Of a stretch of 7,121 bases of DNA, positions 1 through 5,947 are shown one piece after another. The notes beneath the pieces were generated by a model, which saw only the letters and a program-made list of their open reading frames with translations, did not search any database and was not told where the DNA came from. Made by a program: the position numbers and the translations under genes. The stretch is from Deinococcus sp. (GTDB lineage: Bacteria > Deinococcota > Deinococci > Deinococcales > Deinococcaceae). The stretch covers positions 1-7,121 of the forward strand of contig JAGLBK010000140.1 of NCBI GenBank assembly GCA_018260275.1, read 5' to 3'. Each line of letters starts with the position of its first letter. Position 1 is the stretch's first letter.

Positions 1-608
1 AGCAGACGGCGCAGCTGGGTCACGGCTTCGCCGGGGCGTCCGGCGGTGGCGGCTCCCAGCATGGCAAAACTGTCGCCCGGCGGCTCCCGCCCGACGATGC
101 GCTGCGCGGCTGCCAGCGAAAATGGGCCGTCCAGCATGGCCAGTTTATTCAGTTCGCCCGCGATTCCGGCCAGGTCTGCACCGAACACTTCGGCCAGATA
201 GGCGGCGGCGTCGCGTTCCAGCGCCAGCTTTTGCTTTTTGGCCCGCTGCACGACCCAGCCGGTCACCTCGCCCGTTTTGCTGGGGGCCGGGGAGGCGATC
301 ACCTCGCCCGCTTTTTCATAGGTTTTGAGGCGCGTGGCGGGCGGCGACTCGTCGAGCACCGCCACCGTGACCGCCGCCGTGGTCAGCAGTTCCAGCAGTG
401 CCTTGTCGGGCTTGACTCCCTCCAGATCGACGATCAGCCCGCCGTCACCGAACAGGCCGGGGGACAGGTGCGGCCCGAGGGTCTGGGGAGTGACTTCCTC
501 GCCGCCCAATCGCGGCAGTTCGCGGGGATTGAGGCCACGGGCCAGCAGCGTGTCGCGCAGGGTTTCGTCTGCCAGAAAGCGGTTGCCGGTAAAAGCGATC
601 AGGTTCAA
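1..608 (-). CDS. holA: DNA polymerase III delta subunit, clamp loader (3' end outside window)
   Basis: Delta subunit of the clamp-loader complex, which opens the beta sliding clamp and places it on primed DNA. About 202 N-terminal residues are visible, starting MNLIAFTGNRFLADETLRD, and the frame runs off the left edge; the family is usually 300-340 residues. Family traits seen: an N-terminal beta-strand then F-x-G-(N/D) block, a central strand followed by a conserved Lys (KTYEKAGEV), and the typical helix D-L-A-G-I-x-x-E-L-N-K-L at about residues 147-158, followed by GRxPGEA near 192. An in-frame TAA lies 8 codons upstream of the chosen start and no ATG or GTG lies between, so the start is TTG at 608-606. 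A Shine-Dalgarno AAGGTG (minus strand, 617-622) sits 8 bases before it. The gene begins 40 bases after the kinase stop, so co-transcription is likely. Identification is from sequence pattern only. Confidence 0.85.
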   Translation of the reverse strand, partial: MNLIAFTGNRFLADETLRDTLLARGLNPRELPRLGGEEVTPQTLGPHLSPGLFGDGGLIVDLEGVKPDKALLELLTTAAVTVAVLDESPPATRLKTYEKAGEVIASPAPSKTGEVTGWVVQRAKKQKLALERDAAAYLAEVFGADLAGIAGELNKLAMLDGPFSLAAAQRIVGREPPGDSFAMLGAATAGRPGEAVTQLRRL

Positions 609-616
609 ATGGGATT

Positions 617-622
617 CACCTT
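617..622 (-). promoter_or_regulatory. Ribosome binding site deciding the TTG start of holA
   Basis: AAGGTG on the minus strand, 8 bases before the TTG codon at 608-606. With the in-frame TAA upstream and no other start codon in between, it fixes the rare TTG start. Confidence 0.6.
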
Positions 623-648
623 GGTCTTATGCGGTCTTGCGACGTGGC

Positions 649-1464
649 TCAGTCGCGCGGCAGTTCGCCCAGGCCCAGGCTGGCGCGGGCCTCGGCGAGC
701 GTGCCGAGCATCGCCCCGGCGGTCTGTGGGCGACTCTCCATATCACGCTGAATGGCCGAGAGAATCAGCGGGCGCAGCACGGCAGGCCCCGGAATCTGGG
801 CGCGGTTTTCGGTGATGCCCACCAGCCAGCCCAGGGCGTCCTCGTACGGCGGGTGTCCGGCCAGGCAGTCGAACAGCAGGACGCCGACCGAGTAGAGGTC
901 GCTGCGGGGGTCGCCCCGGATTCCCTGAAACTGTTCCGGGGCCATAAAGTGCGGCGTGCCCATGCGGGTGCCGCTGTAAATGTCGAGTGGCAGCTGCCGG
1001 GCATGGCTCATTCCGAAGTCGATGATCCGCACCGCCTCGGCACTGGGCTGTCCACGCAGCAGCATCACGTTTTCCGGCTTCAGATCGTGGTGGACCACGC
1101 CCTGCGAGTGCAGGTAGGCCACTGCTTTCAGAATGCCCCAGACCACCGAAGTCGCGGCGTCCGGGTCCATGTGGCCGCAGCGTGCAAGGTCGCGCAGCGT
1201 GCCCCCAGGAATAAAGGGAAACACCAGCTGAGTCGAGGTTTGCCGCAGGCAGGGAATGATCAGCGGGTGGTGCAGCGCCGTTACGATCTGGCCCTCATGC
1301 TCAAAGCGGGCGGCAGTATCCGGATCTTCGCTAACCAGCGTTTTGATGAAGACGGTGTGGCCCTGGCACTTGCCTTTTTCCAGCAGCACACCGCCGTGCT
1401 GCCCGAGGAGTTCGGTCGGGCGCGGGACCGCTTGCGGTGAGAGTGTGCTCAGTTCAGTGTCCAA
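649..1464 (-). CDS. Small cytosolic serine/threonine protein kinase (HHD, non-RD type)
   Basis: Hanks-type kinase of 271 residues, little more than a bare catalytic domain. No membrane segment or sensor domain is visible. Motifs in order: degenerate Gly loop (GQHGGV, 21-26), ATP-anchoring Lys in VFIK (K41), helix-C Glu (E57), catalytic loop HHDLKPEN (125-132) with base D127, metal-binding DFG (149-151), APEQ (175-178), and D189 of the F-helix region. The Arg of the usual HRD is His, so this is a non-RD kinase; all residues directly needed for phosphotransfer are present. The start is TTG at 1464-1462: an in-frame TGA lies 8 codons upstream and no ATG or GTG precedes the catalytic Lys region except weak internal ones. 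The nearest SD-like element (AGGGAG, 1477-1482) is 12 bases away, longer than usual. It is the first gene of a likely two-gene operon with holA. Substrates are unknown. Confidence 0.9.
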   Translation of the reverse strand: MDTELSTLSPQAVPRPTELLGQHGGVLLEKGKCQGHTVFIKTLVSEDPDTAARFEHEGQIVTALHHPLIIPCLRQTSTQLVFPFIPGGTLRDLARCGHMDPDAATSVVWGILKAVAYLHSQGVVHHDLKPENVMLLRGQPSAEAVRIIDFGMSHARQLPLDIYSGTRMGTPHFMAPEQFQGIRGDPRSDLYSVGVLLFDCLAGHPPYEDALGWLVGITENRAQIPGPAVLRPLILSAIQRDMESRPQTAGAMLGTLAEARASLGLGELPRD

Positions 1465-1828
1465 GGTCGTCTGGTACTCCCTAATTCACGTTCAGCTTAA
1501 CTTGAGGCGGCGGCGTCATGCCCTGTTTTTCCTGCCGTTAGCGTTGCTGGTGCTGTCCGAAGAGTCCGGCTTCCGGCCAGCCCGCGTCTTTTCCGGTCGA
1601 CCTTCTCCTTTATGAAGCTGGGCCAGGCCACGGATCTACGGAATTGACCAGGTAAGATTCGGAATCATTTTAGGGCTCTTCGCCTGCGTCTCATTGTCTG
1701 CTGCCGAACAGTGTGACCGCCGGGCAAAGGTTTCAGGAAGTCGCGCTTACCGCTCCGGCGGCAGCAACATCTGACCGCGTGGTCGCCTGACCGTGGGCCA
1801 AACGCAGCGTGACGCCGTATGGAACAGG
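1465..1828. other. Intergenic leader region without a convincing gene
   Basis: Some 360 bases upstream of the kinase. It contains the candidate promoter near 1667-1694, an isolated AAAGGAG on the minus strand near 1608-1614 with no start codon after it, and a 12-codon reading frame (1481-1519, minus) discussed among the findings. Plus-strand frames crossing it are short or merely overlap the neighbouring genes. No tRNA, rRNA or recognised riboswitch was seen. Confidence 0.5.
1667..1694 (-). promoter_or_regulatory. Candidate promoter for the kinase-holA operon
   Basis: Reading the minus strand, a -35-like ATGAGA (1689-1694, 4 of 6 matches to consensus) is followed after 16 bases by TAAAAT (1667-1672, 5 of 6 to the -10 consensus). 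Transcription would start near 1660, giving a leader of about 200 bases before the kinase TTG. Similar boxes can arise by chance and no experiment supports this one. Confidence 0.3.
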
Positions 1829-1860
1829 AAAAATCCTCCACGCCCAGTCGGAGTGGAGGA
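1829..1860 (-). terminator. Rho-independent terminator of the exported-protein gene
   Basis: The perfect 8-base arms TCCTCCAC (1834-1841) and GTGGAGGA (1853-1860) enclose an 11-base loop. On the minus strand the hairpin is followed by a run of five T (complement of 1829-1833). It begins 16 bases beyond the stop codon of the gene ending at 1877. There is no T-run on the plus side, so it works in one direction only. Confidence 0.85.
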
Positions 1861-1876
1861 GGCCCGAGCAGGAAGT

Positions 1877-2395
1877 TCAGTTCACGTTGACACGGACGCT
1901 ACTCGCCAGACCTCTGATGGTCGTTTCGTTGCGCGAATAGTCTTTGAGGTTCCCGGCGATGGTCATGACCAGGACCCGTCCGCCGACGCTGGTCATCAGC
2001 AGTTCGCGGCGCAGGTCGTCGCCCTGCCCAGGGGTGGTGAAAACGAACTGTGCCCAGGGCTTGCCGCTGAGCTGCACCATGTTCGATTTCAGGCTCTTGA
2101 GACTGGGAATCTGCGCCTTGATGACGGCTGGAAACTGAGTGACCAGCTTATCGACCTCATTGGGCGCCAGTTTGCCGTCGCGCCACTCGAACGCCACGCT
2201 GACCTTGCGGTCGTCGGTGAGGAAAACGGCGTCAGGTCGCCCCGCCGCCGAGGGAAAAGCCTTCCTGATTCCGGCATCGGTCAGGGTCAGGAGCTTGGGG
2301 CTGGACTCGACAGTGACGGGAATATTTCCCAGTTTGACCGGGACTGCGGCGGCCAGACCAAGCGAAAACAACAGGACCGAAAGGGTGCGCTTCAT
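1877..2395 (-). CDS. Small exported protein with signal peptide, function unknown
   Basis: A 172-residue protein, MKRTLSVLLFSLGLAAA then VPVKLG: a basic n-region, a hydrophobic core and a likely signal peptidase I site after AAA (about residue 17), so a secreted or periplasmic product. No lipobox Cys is present. The mature part is a mixed alpha/beta chain ending in a block with G-x-V-L-V-M-T-I-A-G-N, then a helix and SSVRVNVN. This layout recalls PsbP/DcrB-like folds, but that is only a weak structural inference. The start is uncertain: ATG at 2395 gives a classic signal peptide but lacks a Shine-Dalgarno, with a TAGTTT -10-like box 8 bases upstream that could give an almost leaderless mRNA. 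An in-frame ATG at 2416 has GGAGG 4 bases before it and would add seven residues (MGLVCSS). It is a single-gene unit with its own terminator at 1829-1860. Confidence 0.75.
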   Translation of the reverse strand: MKRTLSVLLFSLGLAAAVPVKLGNIPVTVESSPKLLTLTDAGIRKAFPSAAGRPDAVFLTDDRKVSVAFEWRDGKLAPNEVDKLVTQFPAVIKAQIPSLKSLKSNMVQLSGKPWAQFVFTTPGQGDDLRRELLMTSVGGRVLVMTIAGNLKDYSRNETTIRGLASSVRVNVN

Positions 2396-2628
2396 TGAAG
2401 AACAAACTAGCCCCATCCCCCCTCCAGCTAATGAAGGTTGTATGAGTAACATGGAATGGCTGTCATTTTGCCGTCATGTTTCCTCTGCAAAACTTCGCTA
2501 GACCACGTCTGTTTCAGAAATGACCGCTGGACAGCTGCTTTCTTGACCGTGGCTTTCCTTAACGTTATGGCGGCGACTCTGTAGTTGTTCAGAGAGCCGG
2601 AATGTACACCCGGCGCAAGCTTCAACAT
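2396..2628. other. Intergenic region upstream of the exported-protein gene
   Basis: No gene is supported here. The minus strand should carry the promoter of the gene starting at 2395; only weak boxes are seen, namely the TAGTTT near 2404-2409 and an ATGACA-like -35 further up without a good partner. A plus-strand TTGACC with TATGGC 17 bases later (2543-2571) points towards the 3' end of the neighbouring minus-strand gene and has nothing to transcribe. Confidence 0.4.
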
Positions 2629-2654
2629 AAAAAACCCCGCAATAGCTGCGGGGT
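2629..2654 (-). terminator. Rho-independent terminator of the coiled-coil membrane protein gene
   Basis: The 8-base arms ACCCCGCA (2634-2641) and TGCGGGGT (2647-2654) enclose a 5-base loop. On the minus strand the stem is followed by five further T (complement of 2629-2633). It begins 33 bases after the stop codon at 2688. This is the strongest terminator in the window. Confidence 0.92.
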
Positions 2655-2687
2655 CGGTCAAGCCAGAAAAACTCAATTCTGGAAAGT

Positions 2688-3935
2688 TCAGCTGGTTTTG
2701 TTGTCTTTGGGAGCCGTGGTGCTGCCAGCATCCGCCGAAGTATTCGGGGTGGTGCTGGTCGCGGGGGCAGTGCCCTGATTGCTCTGGGCCGTGGTGCTGG
2801 CCGTGGTGGCAGGGGTGCTAGGCGTCGTGCCCGAAGGAGTAGGGGTCGTGCTGGCGGCAGCGGCCGAGCCGGGTTCCACAGCGGCGGCGGCCGTCGCGCC
2901 GGTCGTGGCCGCCTGGGTGGGCTTGGCCGCGCCGGGGGCAGGCGTCTGGGCGGGCTCCTCGATAGTTTCAATCCAGGCGCTGCCGACGATGTCGCGCACC
3001 TGCTTGCTGACCGAGTGGAGTTGCTTGGCGGCGTCGGGGTTGATCGCCTCGACCGCGCTCAGCACGCCTTGACGCGCCGCGGGCACGCGGGCCAGCACGA
3101 CGACGCCCGTACCCAGCAGGGCCAGGGCAGTCAGGCCGCCGCCCATGCCGCTCTTTTTGGGGGCAGGACGCAGTTCGGCCATCAGGCGCTGGGGGTTACG
3201 TCCCACCTGTTTTTCCAGGCGCACGAATTCGCGCTGCACCTGCTTATGCACCGGAGCGATGCGCTTCTCAATGGCGGCTTCCAGCTTCTTCTGGTTCCAG
3301 TTCGTCTTCTGGGCACGCAATTCTTTTTCGGCGTCGCGGCGGGCGCGGGCAATGGCGCGTTCGGCGTCGCGGCGCTGGCTTTCCAGGCTAGTGCCAGCCG
3401 AATCGCGCAGTGTACTCGCGCGGTCGCTCAGCTCGGCCAGGGCCTGCTGACCCTTACGGCGGGCGCCCTTCACGGCCTTGTCGGCCAGCTTGCGGCGGTC
3501 TTCCACGGTGTCCATCAGGTCGTCCTGCAAGGCCCCGAGCTTGGGAGCGTATTCTTTGCGGGCCTGCTCCGCAGCCTGTTCGGCGTCTTTGCGGAGTTGC
3601 GCGGCGCGTTCGGCAGCGGTCGCAGCGGCGGTGCCCACTAGGCTCTGGGCGGTGCTCAGCAGGGACTGGGCACGCTGGGGCGCGTCTTCACGCAGGCTGC
3701 CCCAGGTGTCGCTAGCCTGGTGAGCAGCAATGGCGGCGGCCTGCTGTGCCTGTTCGGCGGCGCTGCCCAGGGCGGGCTTGACCGTTTCGTTCAGGGTGCT
3801 CTGGGCGGTGTCCAGCGCGTCACGGGTGCCCAGCACGAGGTTGCGGCGCAGGTCACGGTTCAGCGCCAGGGCGGCAAATGCGCCGAGCAGCACGAGACTG
3901 CGCTTGCTGACGCCTCCAGTAGATTCGTTGGTCAT
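2688..3935 (-). CDS. Membrane-anchored coiled-coil protein with Thr/Ala/Pro-rich tail
   Basis: A 415-residue protein not matched to a named family. In order it shows: a short polar N-terminus; a hydrophobic segment at about 12-26 (LVLLGAFAALAL); some 200 residues very rich in Ala, Gln, Glu, Arg and Lys with heptad-like spacing (about 35-250), expected to form long amphipathic or coiled-coil helices; a second hydrophobic segment at about 266-283 (LTALALLGTGVVVLARV); a short helical stretch; and a low-complexity tail from about 329 to the end made mostly of Thr, Ala, Ser and Pro. Topology cannot be decided, since basic residues flank both hydrophobic segments. ATG at 3935 is chosen over one 15 codons upstream because AAAGGAGA (3943-3950) sits 7 bases before it. 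The helical region recalls YtxH-like or LEA-like stress proteins only in composition. The gene diverges from recN and has its own terminator. Confidence 0.85.
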   Translation of the reverse strand: MTNESTGGVSKRSLVLLGAFAALALNRDLRRNLVLGTRDALDTAQSTLNETVKPALGSAAEQAQQAAAIAAHQASDTWGSLREDAPQRAQSLLSTAQSLVGTAAATAAERAAQLRKDAEQAAEQARKEYAPKLGALQDDLMDTVEDRRKLADKAVKGARRKGQQALAELSDRASTLRDSAGTSLESQRRDAERAIARARRDAEKELRAQKTNWNQKKLEAAIEKRIAPVHKQVQREFVRLEKQVGRNPQRLMAELRPAPKKSGMGGGLTALALLGTGVVVLARVPAARQGVLSAVEAINPDAAKQLHSVSKQVRDIVGSAWIETIEEPAQTPAPGAAKPTQAATTGATAAAAVEPGSAAAASTTPTPSGTTPSTPATTASTTAQSNQGTAPATSTTPNTSADAGSTTAPKDNKTS

Positions 3936-3942
3936 TTCTCTG

Positions 3943-3950
3943 TCTCCTTT
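3943..3950 (-). promoter_or_regulatory. Strong ribosome binding site fixing the start at 3935
   Basis: AAAGGAGA on the minus strand lies 7 bases before ATG at 3935-3933. It is the best Shine-Dalgarno in the window. It rules out the upstream in-frame ATG at 3980, whose reading would pass through this site. Confidence 0.8.
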
Positions 3951-3953
3951 TAG

Positions 3954-3969
3954 GACCCGGTGCCGGGTC
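3954..3969. repeat. 16-base palindrome (7+2+7) next to the ribosome binding site
   Basis: GACCCGG (3954-3960), a 2-base centre, and CCGGGTC (3963-3969) form perfect inverted arms. The element sits 3 bases upstream of the Shine-Dalgarno of the coiled-coil protein gene, in the region divergent from recN. It could be a repressor operator or, if transcribed, an RNA hairpin beside the ribosome binding site. A 2-base loop is too tight for a full RNA stem, which slightly favours a DNA-binding site. Confidence 0.5.
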
Positions 3970-4103
3970 AATGGGTTCATTGTGGCGTCAGCTTCAGGTG
4001 AAAATGTTTGGAAAACGTAACGCAGGGTTCATGTTCCGGCCCGGTGGGGGTCCATGGCGTGCCGAGTGTGGTGGTCGCCCGACTGCTCCCCGGCCCGGCG
4101 CAC

Positions 4104-4109
4104 TAGACT
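4104..4109 (+). promoter_or_regulatory. -10 box of a leaderless recN promoter
   Basis: TAGACT fits the TANNNT -10 pattern. Exactly six bases separate it from the GTG start at 4116, placing the predicted transcription start on the start codon itself. No Shine-Dalgarno precedes the GTG. The -35 is weak (CCGACT at 4079-4084, spacer 19). The lipoprotein gene at 5948 has the same geometry. Confidence 0.6.
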
Positions 4110-4115
4110 CTGCGG

Positions 4116-5867
4116 GTGACTCGTAAGGCCCGCCCGACCCCCGCCCACCCGGACCCAGCTCAGGCCGACCTGCCCGTGGTCGCAGACGGGCCGCAGGGCA
4201 TCGCCCGGCTGGAAATTCAGAATCTGGCGACCATCACGCGGCTTTCCCTGGAACTGGGCGGCGGGTTCTGTGCCTTTACCGGCGAAACCGGGGCCGGAAA
4301 AAGTATCATCGTGGACGCGCTGGGGCTGCTGCTGGGGTCGCGGGCCAGCACCGACCTGATTCGCACGGGCGAGGAAGACCTGCTGGTCACGGCCTTCTGG
4401 CCGCGTGGCAAAGATGAACTGACCGCCAGCCGCCGCGTCAGCCTGCACGGGCGCGGCACTACCCGGATCGACGGCGAGGTCGTGACCCTGCGCGAGTTGC
4501 AGCAGTGGTCGCAAGACCGGCTTACGATTCACTGGCAGCACTCGGCGGTCAGCCTGCTCTCGGCGGCCAATCAGCGGCAACTGCTCGACAGACAGGTGGC
4601 GGGGGCAACGGCGCAGTACGCGGCGGCTTACCAGCAGTGGCGCGGCGCGGTGGCCCGACTCGAAAAATTGCAGAGTTCCGAGCGTGAGCGGGCGCGGCAG
4701 CTCGACTTGCTGTCGTTTCAGGTGCAAGAAATCCGTGAGGTCGCGCCGCAGCCCGGCGAGGAAGAACCGCTGACTACCGACCTGACCCGTCTGGCAAACC
4801 TCGACGCCATCGCCCAGGCGGCGGCGGGCAGTCTGGAACTTCTCAGCGACGGCGAGATCAGTGCGCTGGGCTTGATGTCGCAATCCGTGCGGGCGCTGAA
4901 TGCTGGGGCCAGATACGACGAGGCGACCGCGCAGTTGCAAACCGAGTTGCGCGAGGCGCTTGATGCGGTGCAGGCGGTGGTCAGCGAACTGCGCGTCACT
5001 GCCGAGAACAGTGCCGCCGACCCGGAGGAACTGGCCCGCGTAGAAGCGCGGATCGCGGCGCTGGGCAAACTGAAGACCAAATACGGACCGGGCCTCCAGG
5101 ACGTGCTGGACTTTCAGGCGCGGGTCGCCGACGAACTGGCCGAACTGCAACGCGACGAACAGGACGCTGGAACCTTGCACGAAGACGTGCTGGCGCTAGA
5201 AAAGGCTGTGCGCGAAGCCGGAGCGCGACTTGACGAGGCCCGCCAGAAAGCCGCCGGGCCGCTCGCCGGGCAACTGCTGGACGTGATCCGCGAACTGGGC
5301 ATGCCCCACGCCCGCATGGAATTTCGCCTGCAAACGCTGGAGACGCCCGGCGCCTCTGGCCTCAGCGACGTGAAACTGCTGTTTACTGCCAACCCCGGCG
5401 AGGAACTGGCTCCACTGGCCGACGTCGCCTCGGGCGGCGAACTGTCACGCGTGATGCTGGCGATCAGCACGGTGCTGGGGGCCGAAACGCCGTCGGTGGT
5501 CTTCGACGAGGTCGATGCCGGAATCGGTGGCTCGGCGGCGCTGGCAGTGGCGGCGCAGCTGGCGCGGTTGGCAACCGGGCGGCAGGTGCTGGTGGTTACT
5601 CACCTGGCCCAGATTGCGGCGCGGGCCGATCATCATTACAAGGTCGAAAAACAGGTTGAGAACGGGCGCACGGTCAGCCGGGTGCGTCTGCTCTCGCCGG
5701 AGGAACGCCTGGAAGAAATCGCGCGGATGCTCTCGGGCAACACCTCGGAGGCGGCCATGCGTCACGCCCGTGAGCTGCTCGAACCTGCCGGAGTACAGGT
5801 TGCCGGAACACAGGCTACCGGAACACAGGCCAAAGCCACGGCAAAGGCCGGAGCCAGAAAAGCCTGA
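4116..5867 (+). CDS. recN: DNA repair protein RecN (SMC-like ATPase)
   Basis: RecN is an SMC-like ATPase that acts early in double-strand break repair, binding and tethering DNA ends before RecA-dependent recombination. The 583-residue protein shows an ATPase head split by a coiled-coil arm: Walker A GETGAGKS (56-63), helical arm about 155-400 with the usual central turn region, ABC signature ASGGELSR (438-445), Walker B VVFDEVDAGIGG (461-472), and switch His in VVTHLAQIAA (H496). All catalytic motifs are intact. It is somewhat longer than typical RecN (about 550) because of two additions: a Pro-rich N-terminal stretch of some 28 residues before the first strand (RLEIQNLATI), and a basic Ala/Lys/Thr/Gln tail from about 551, part of which is coded by a 15-base tandem repeat. 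The start is GTG at 4116, supported by the -10 box directly upstream; a later in-frame GTG (about codon 21) is possible but less supported. Confidence 0.97.
   Translation: MTRKARPTPAHPDPAQADLPVVADGPQGIARLEIQNLATITRLSLELGGGFCAFTGETGAGKSIIVDALGLLLGSRASTDLIRTGEEDLLVTAFWPRGKDELTASRRVSLHGRGTTRIDGEVVTLRELQQWSQDRLTIHWQHSAVSLLSAANQRQLLDRQVAGATAQYAAAYQQWRGAVARLEKLQSSERERARQLDLLSFQVQEIREVAPQPGEEEPLTTDLTRLANLDAIAQAAAGSLELLSDGEISALGLMSQSVRALNAGARYDEATAQLQTELREALDAVQAVVSELRVTAENSAADPEELARVEARIAALGKLKTKYGPGLQDVLDFQARVADELAELQRDEQDAGTLHEDVLALEKAVREAGARLDEARQKAAGPLAGQLLDVIRELGMPHARMEFRLQTLETPGASGLSDVKLLFTANPGEELAPLADVASGGELSRVMLAISTVLGAETPSVVFDEVDAGIGGSAALAVAAQLARLATGRQVLVVTHLAQIAARADHHYKVEKQVENGRTVSRVRLLSPEERLEEIARMLSGNTSEAAMRHARELLEPAGVQVAGTQATGTQAKATAKAGARKA
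5787..5831 (+). repeat. Three tandem 15-base repeats inside the 3' end of recN
   Basis: There are three consecutive units of 15 bases, starting at 5787, 5802 and 5817, each built on (G/A)CCGGA(G/A)(T/C)ACAGG plus two bases. They encode AGVQV, AGTQA and TGTQA. Units two and three differ at only two positions, so recent duplication by slippage is likely. The reading frame is kept because the period is five codons. Confidence 0.85.
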
Positions 5868-5935
5868 GCGTCCCCTGTGCCCGAAGCTCTCCGAAACCTG
5901 AAGGCGGGGTTCAGCGCTTCATCAGTTCCCGGCAT

Positions 5936-5941
5936 TACAGT
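5936..5941 (+). promoter_or_regulatory. -10 box of a leaderless promoter for the lipoprotein gene
   Basis: TACAGT (TANNNT type) lies exactly six bases before ATG at 5948, so the predicted first transcribed base is the A of ATG. No Shine-Dalgarno is present. The -35 is not convincing (TTCAGC at 5910-5915, spacer 20). A short inverted repeat CTGAA/TTCAG (5898-5914) lies just upstream. The promoter allows expression apart from recN. Confidence 0.6.
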
Positions 5942-5947
5942 ACTCTC

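Noticed and set aside
325..1440. Long plus-strand frame of 371 codons opposite holA and the kinase
   Set aside because: It runs antisense to two well-supported genes and its product has no recognisable motif. Long antisense frames are common in high-GC DNA.
1771..1793. Direct repeat CTGACCG, two copies 16 bases apart, overlapping GACC/GGTC inverted arms
   Set aside because: It is short and GC-rich, lies beyond a terminator with no promoter beside it, and is compatible with chance.
2543..2571. TTGACC and TATGGC with a 17-base spacer on the plus strand
   Set aside because: The -10 is poor and no plus-strand gene follows; it would only read antisense into the coiled-coil protein gene.
2596..2614. 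GCCGG/CCGGC inverted repeat near the terminator
   Set aside because: It has only 5-base arms with a 9-base loop and no T-run; such repeats are expected by chance in this composition.
3015..3641. Plus-strand frame of 208 codons opposite the coiled-coil protein
   Set aside because: It is a shadow of the repetitive Ala-rich coding sequence, with no ribosome binding site or motif.
3936..4115. Looked for the 17-base radiation/desiccation response palindrome of Deinococcus upstream of recN
   Set aside because: No sequence close to TTATGTCATTGACATAA is present in the divergent region or upstream of the other genes.
4029..5180. Minus-strand frame of 383 codons opposite recN
   Set aside because: It is antisense to an intact recN with all catalytic motifs, and its product is Arg/Gln/Leu-rich without domains.
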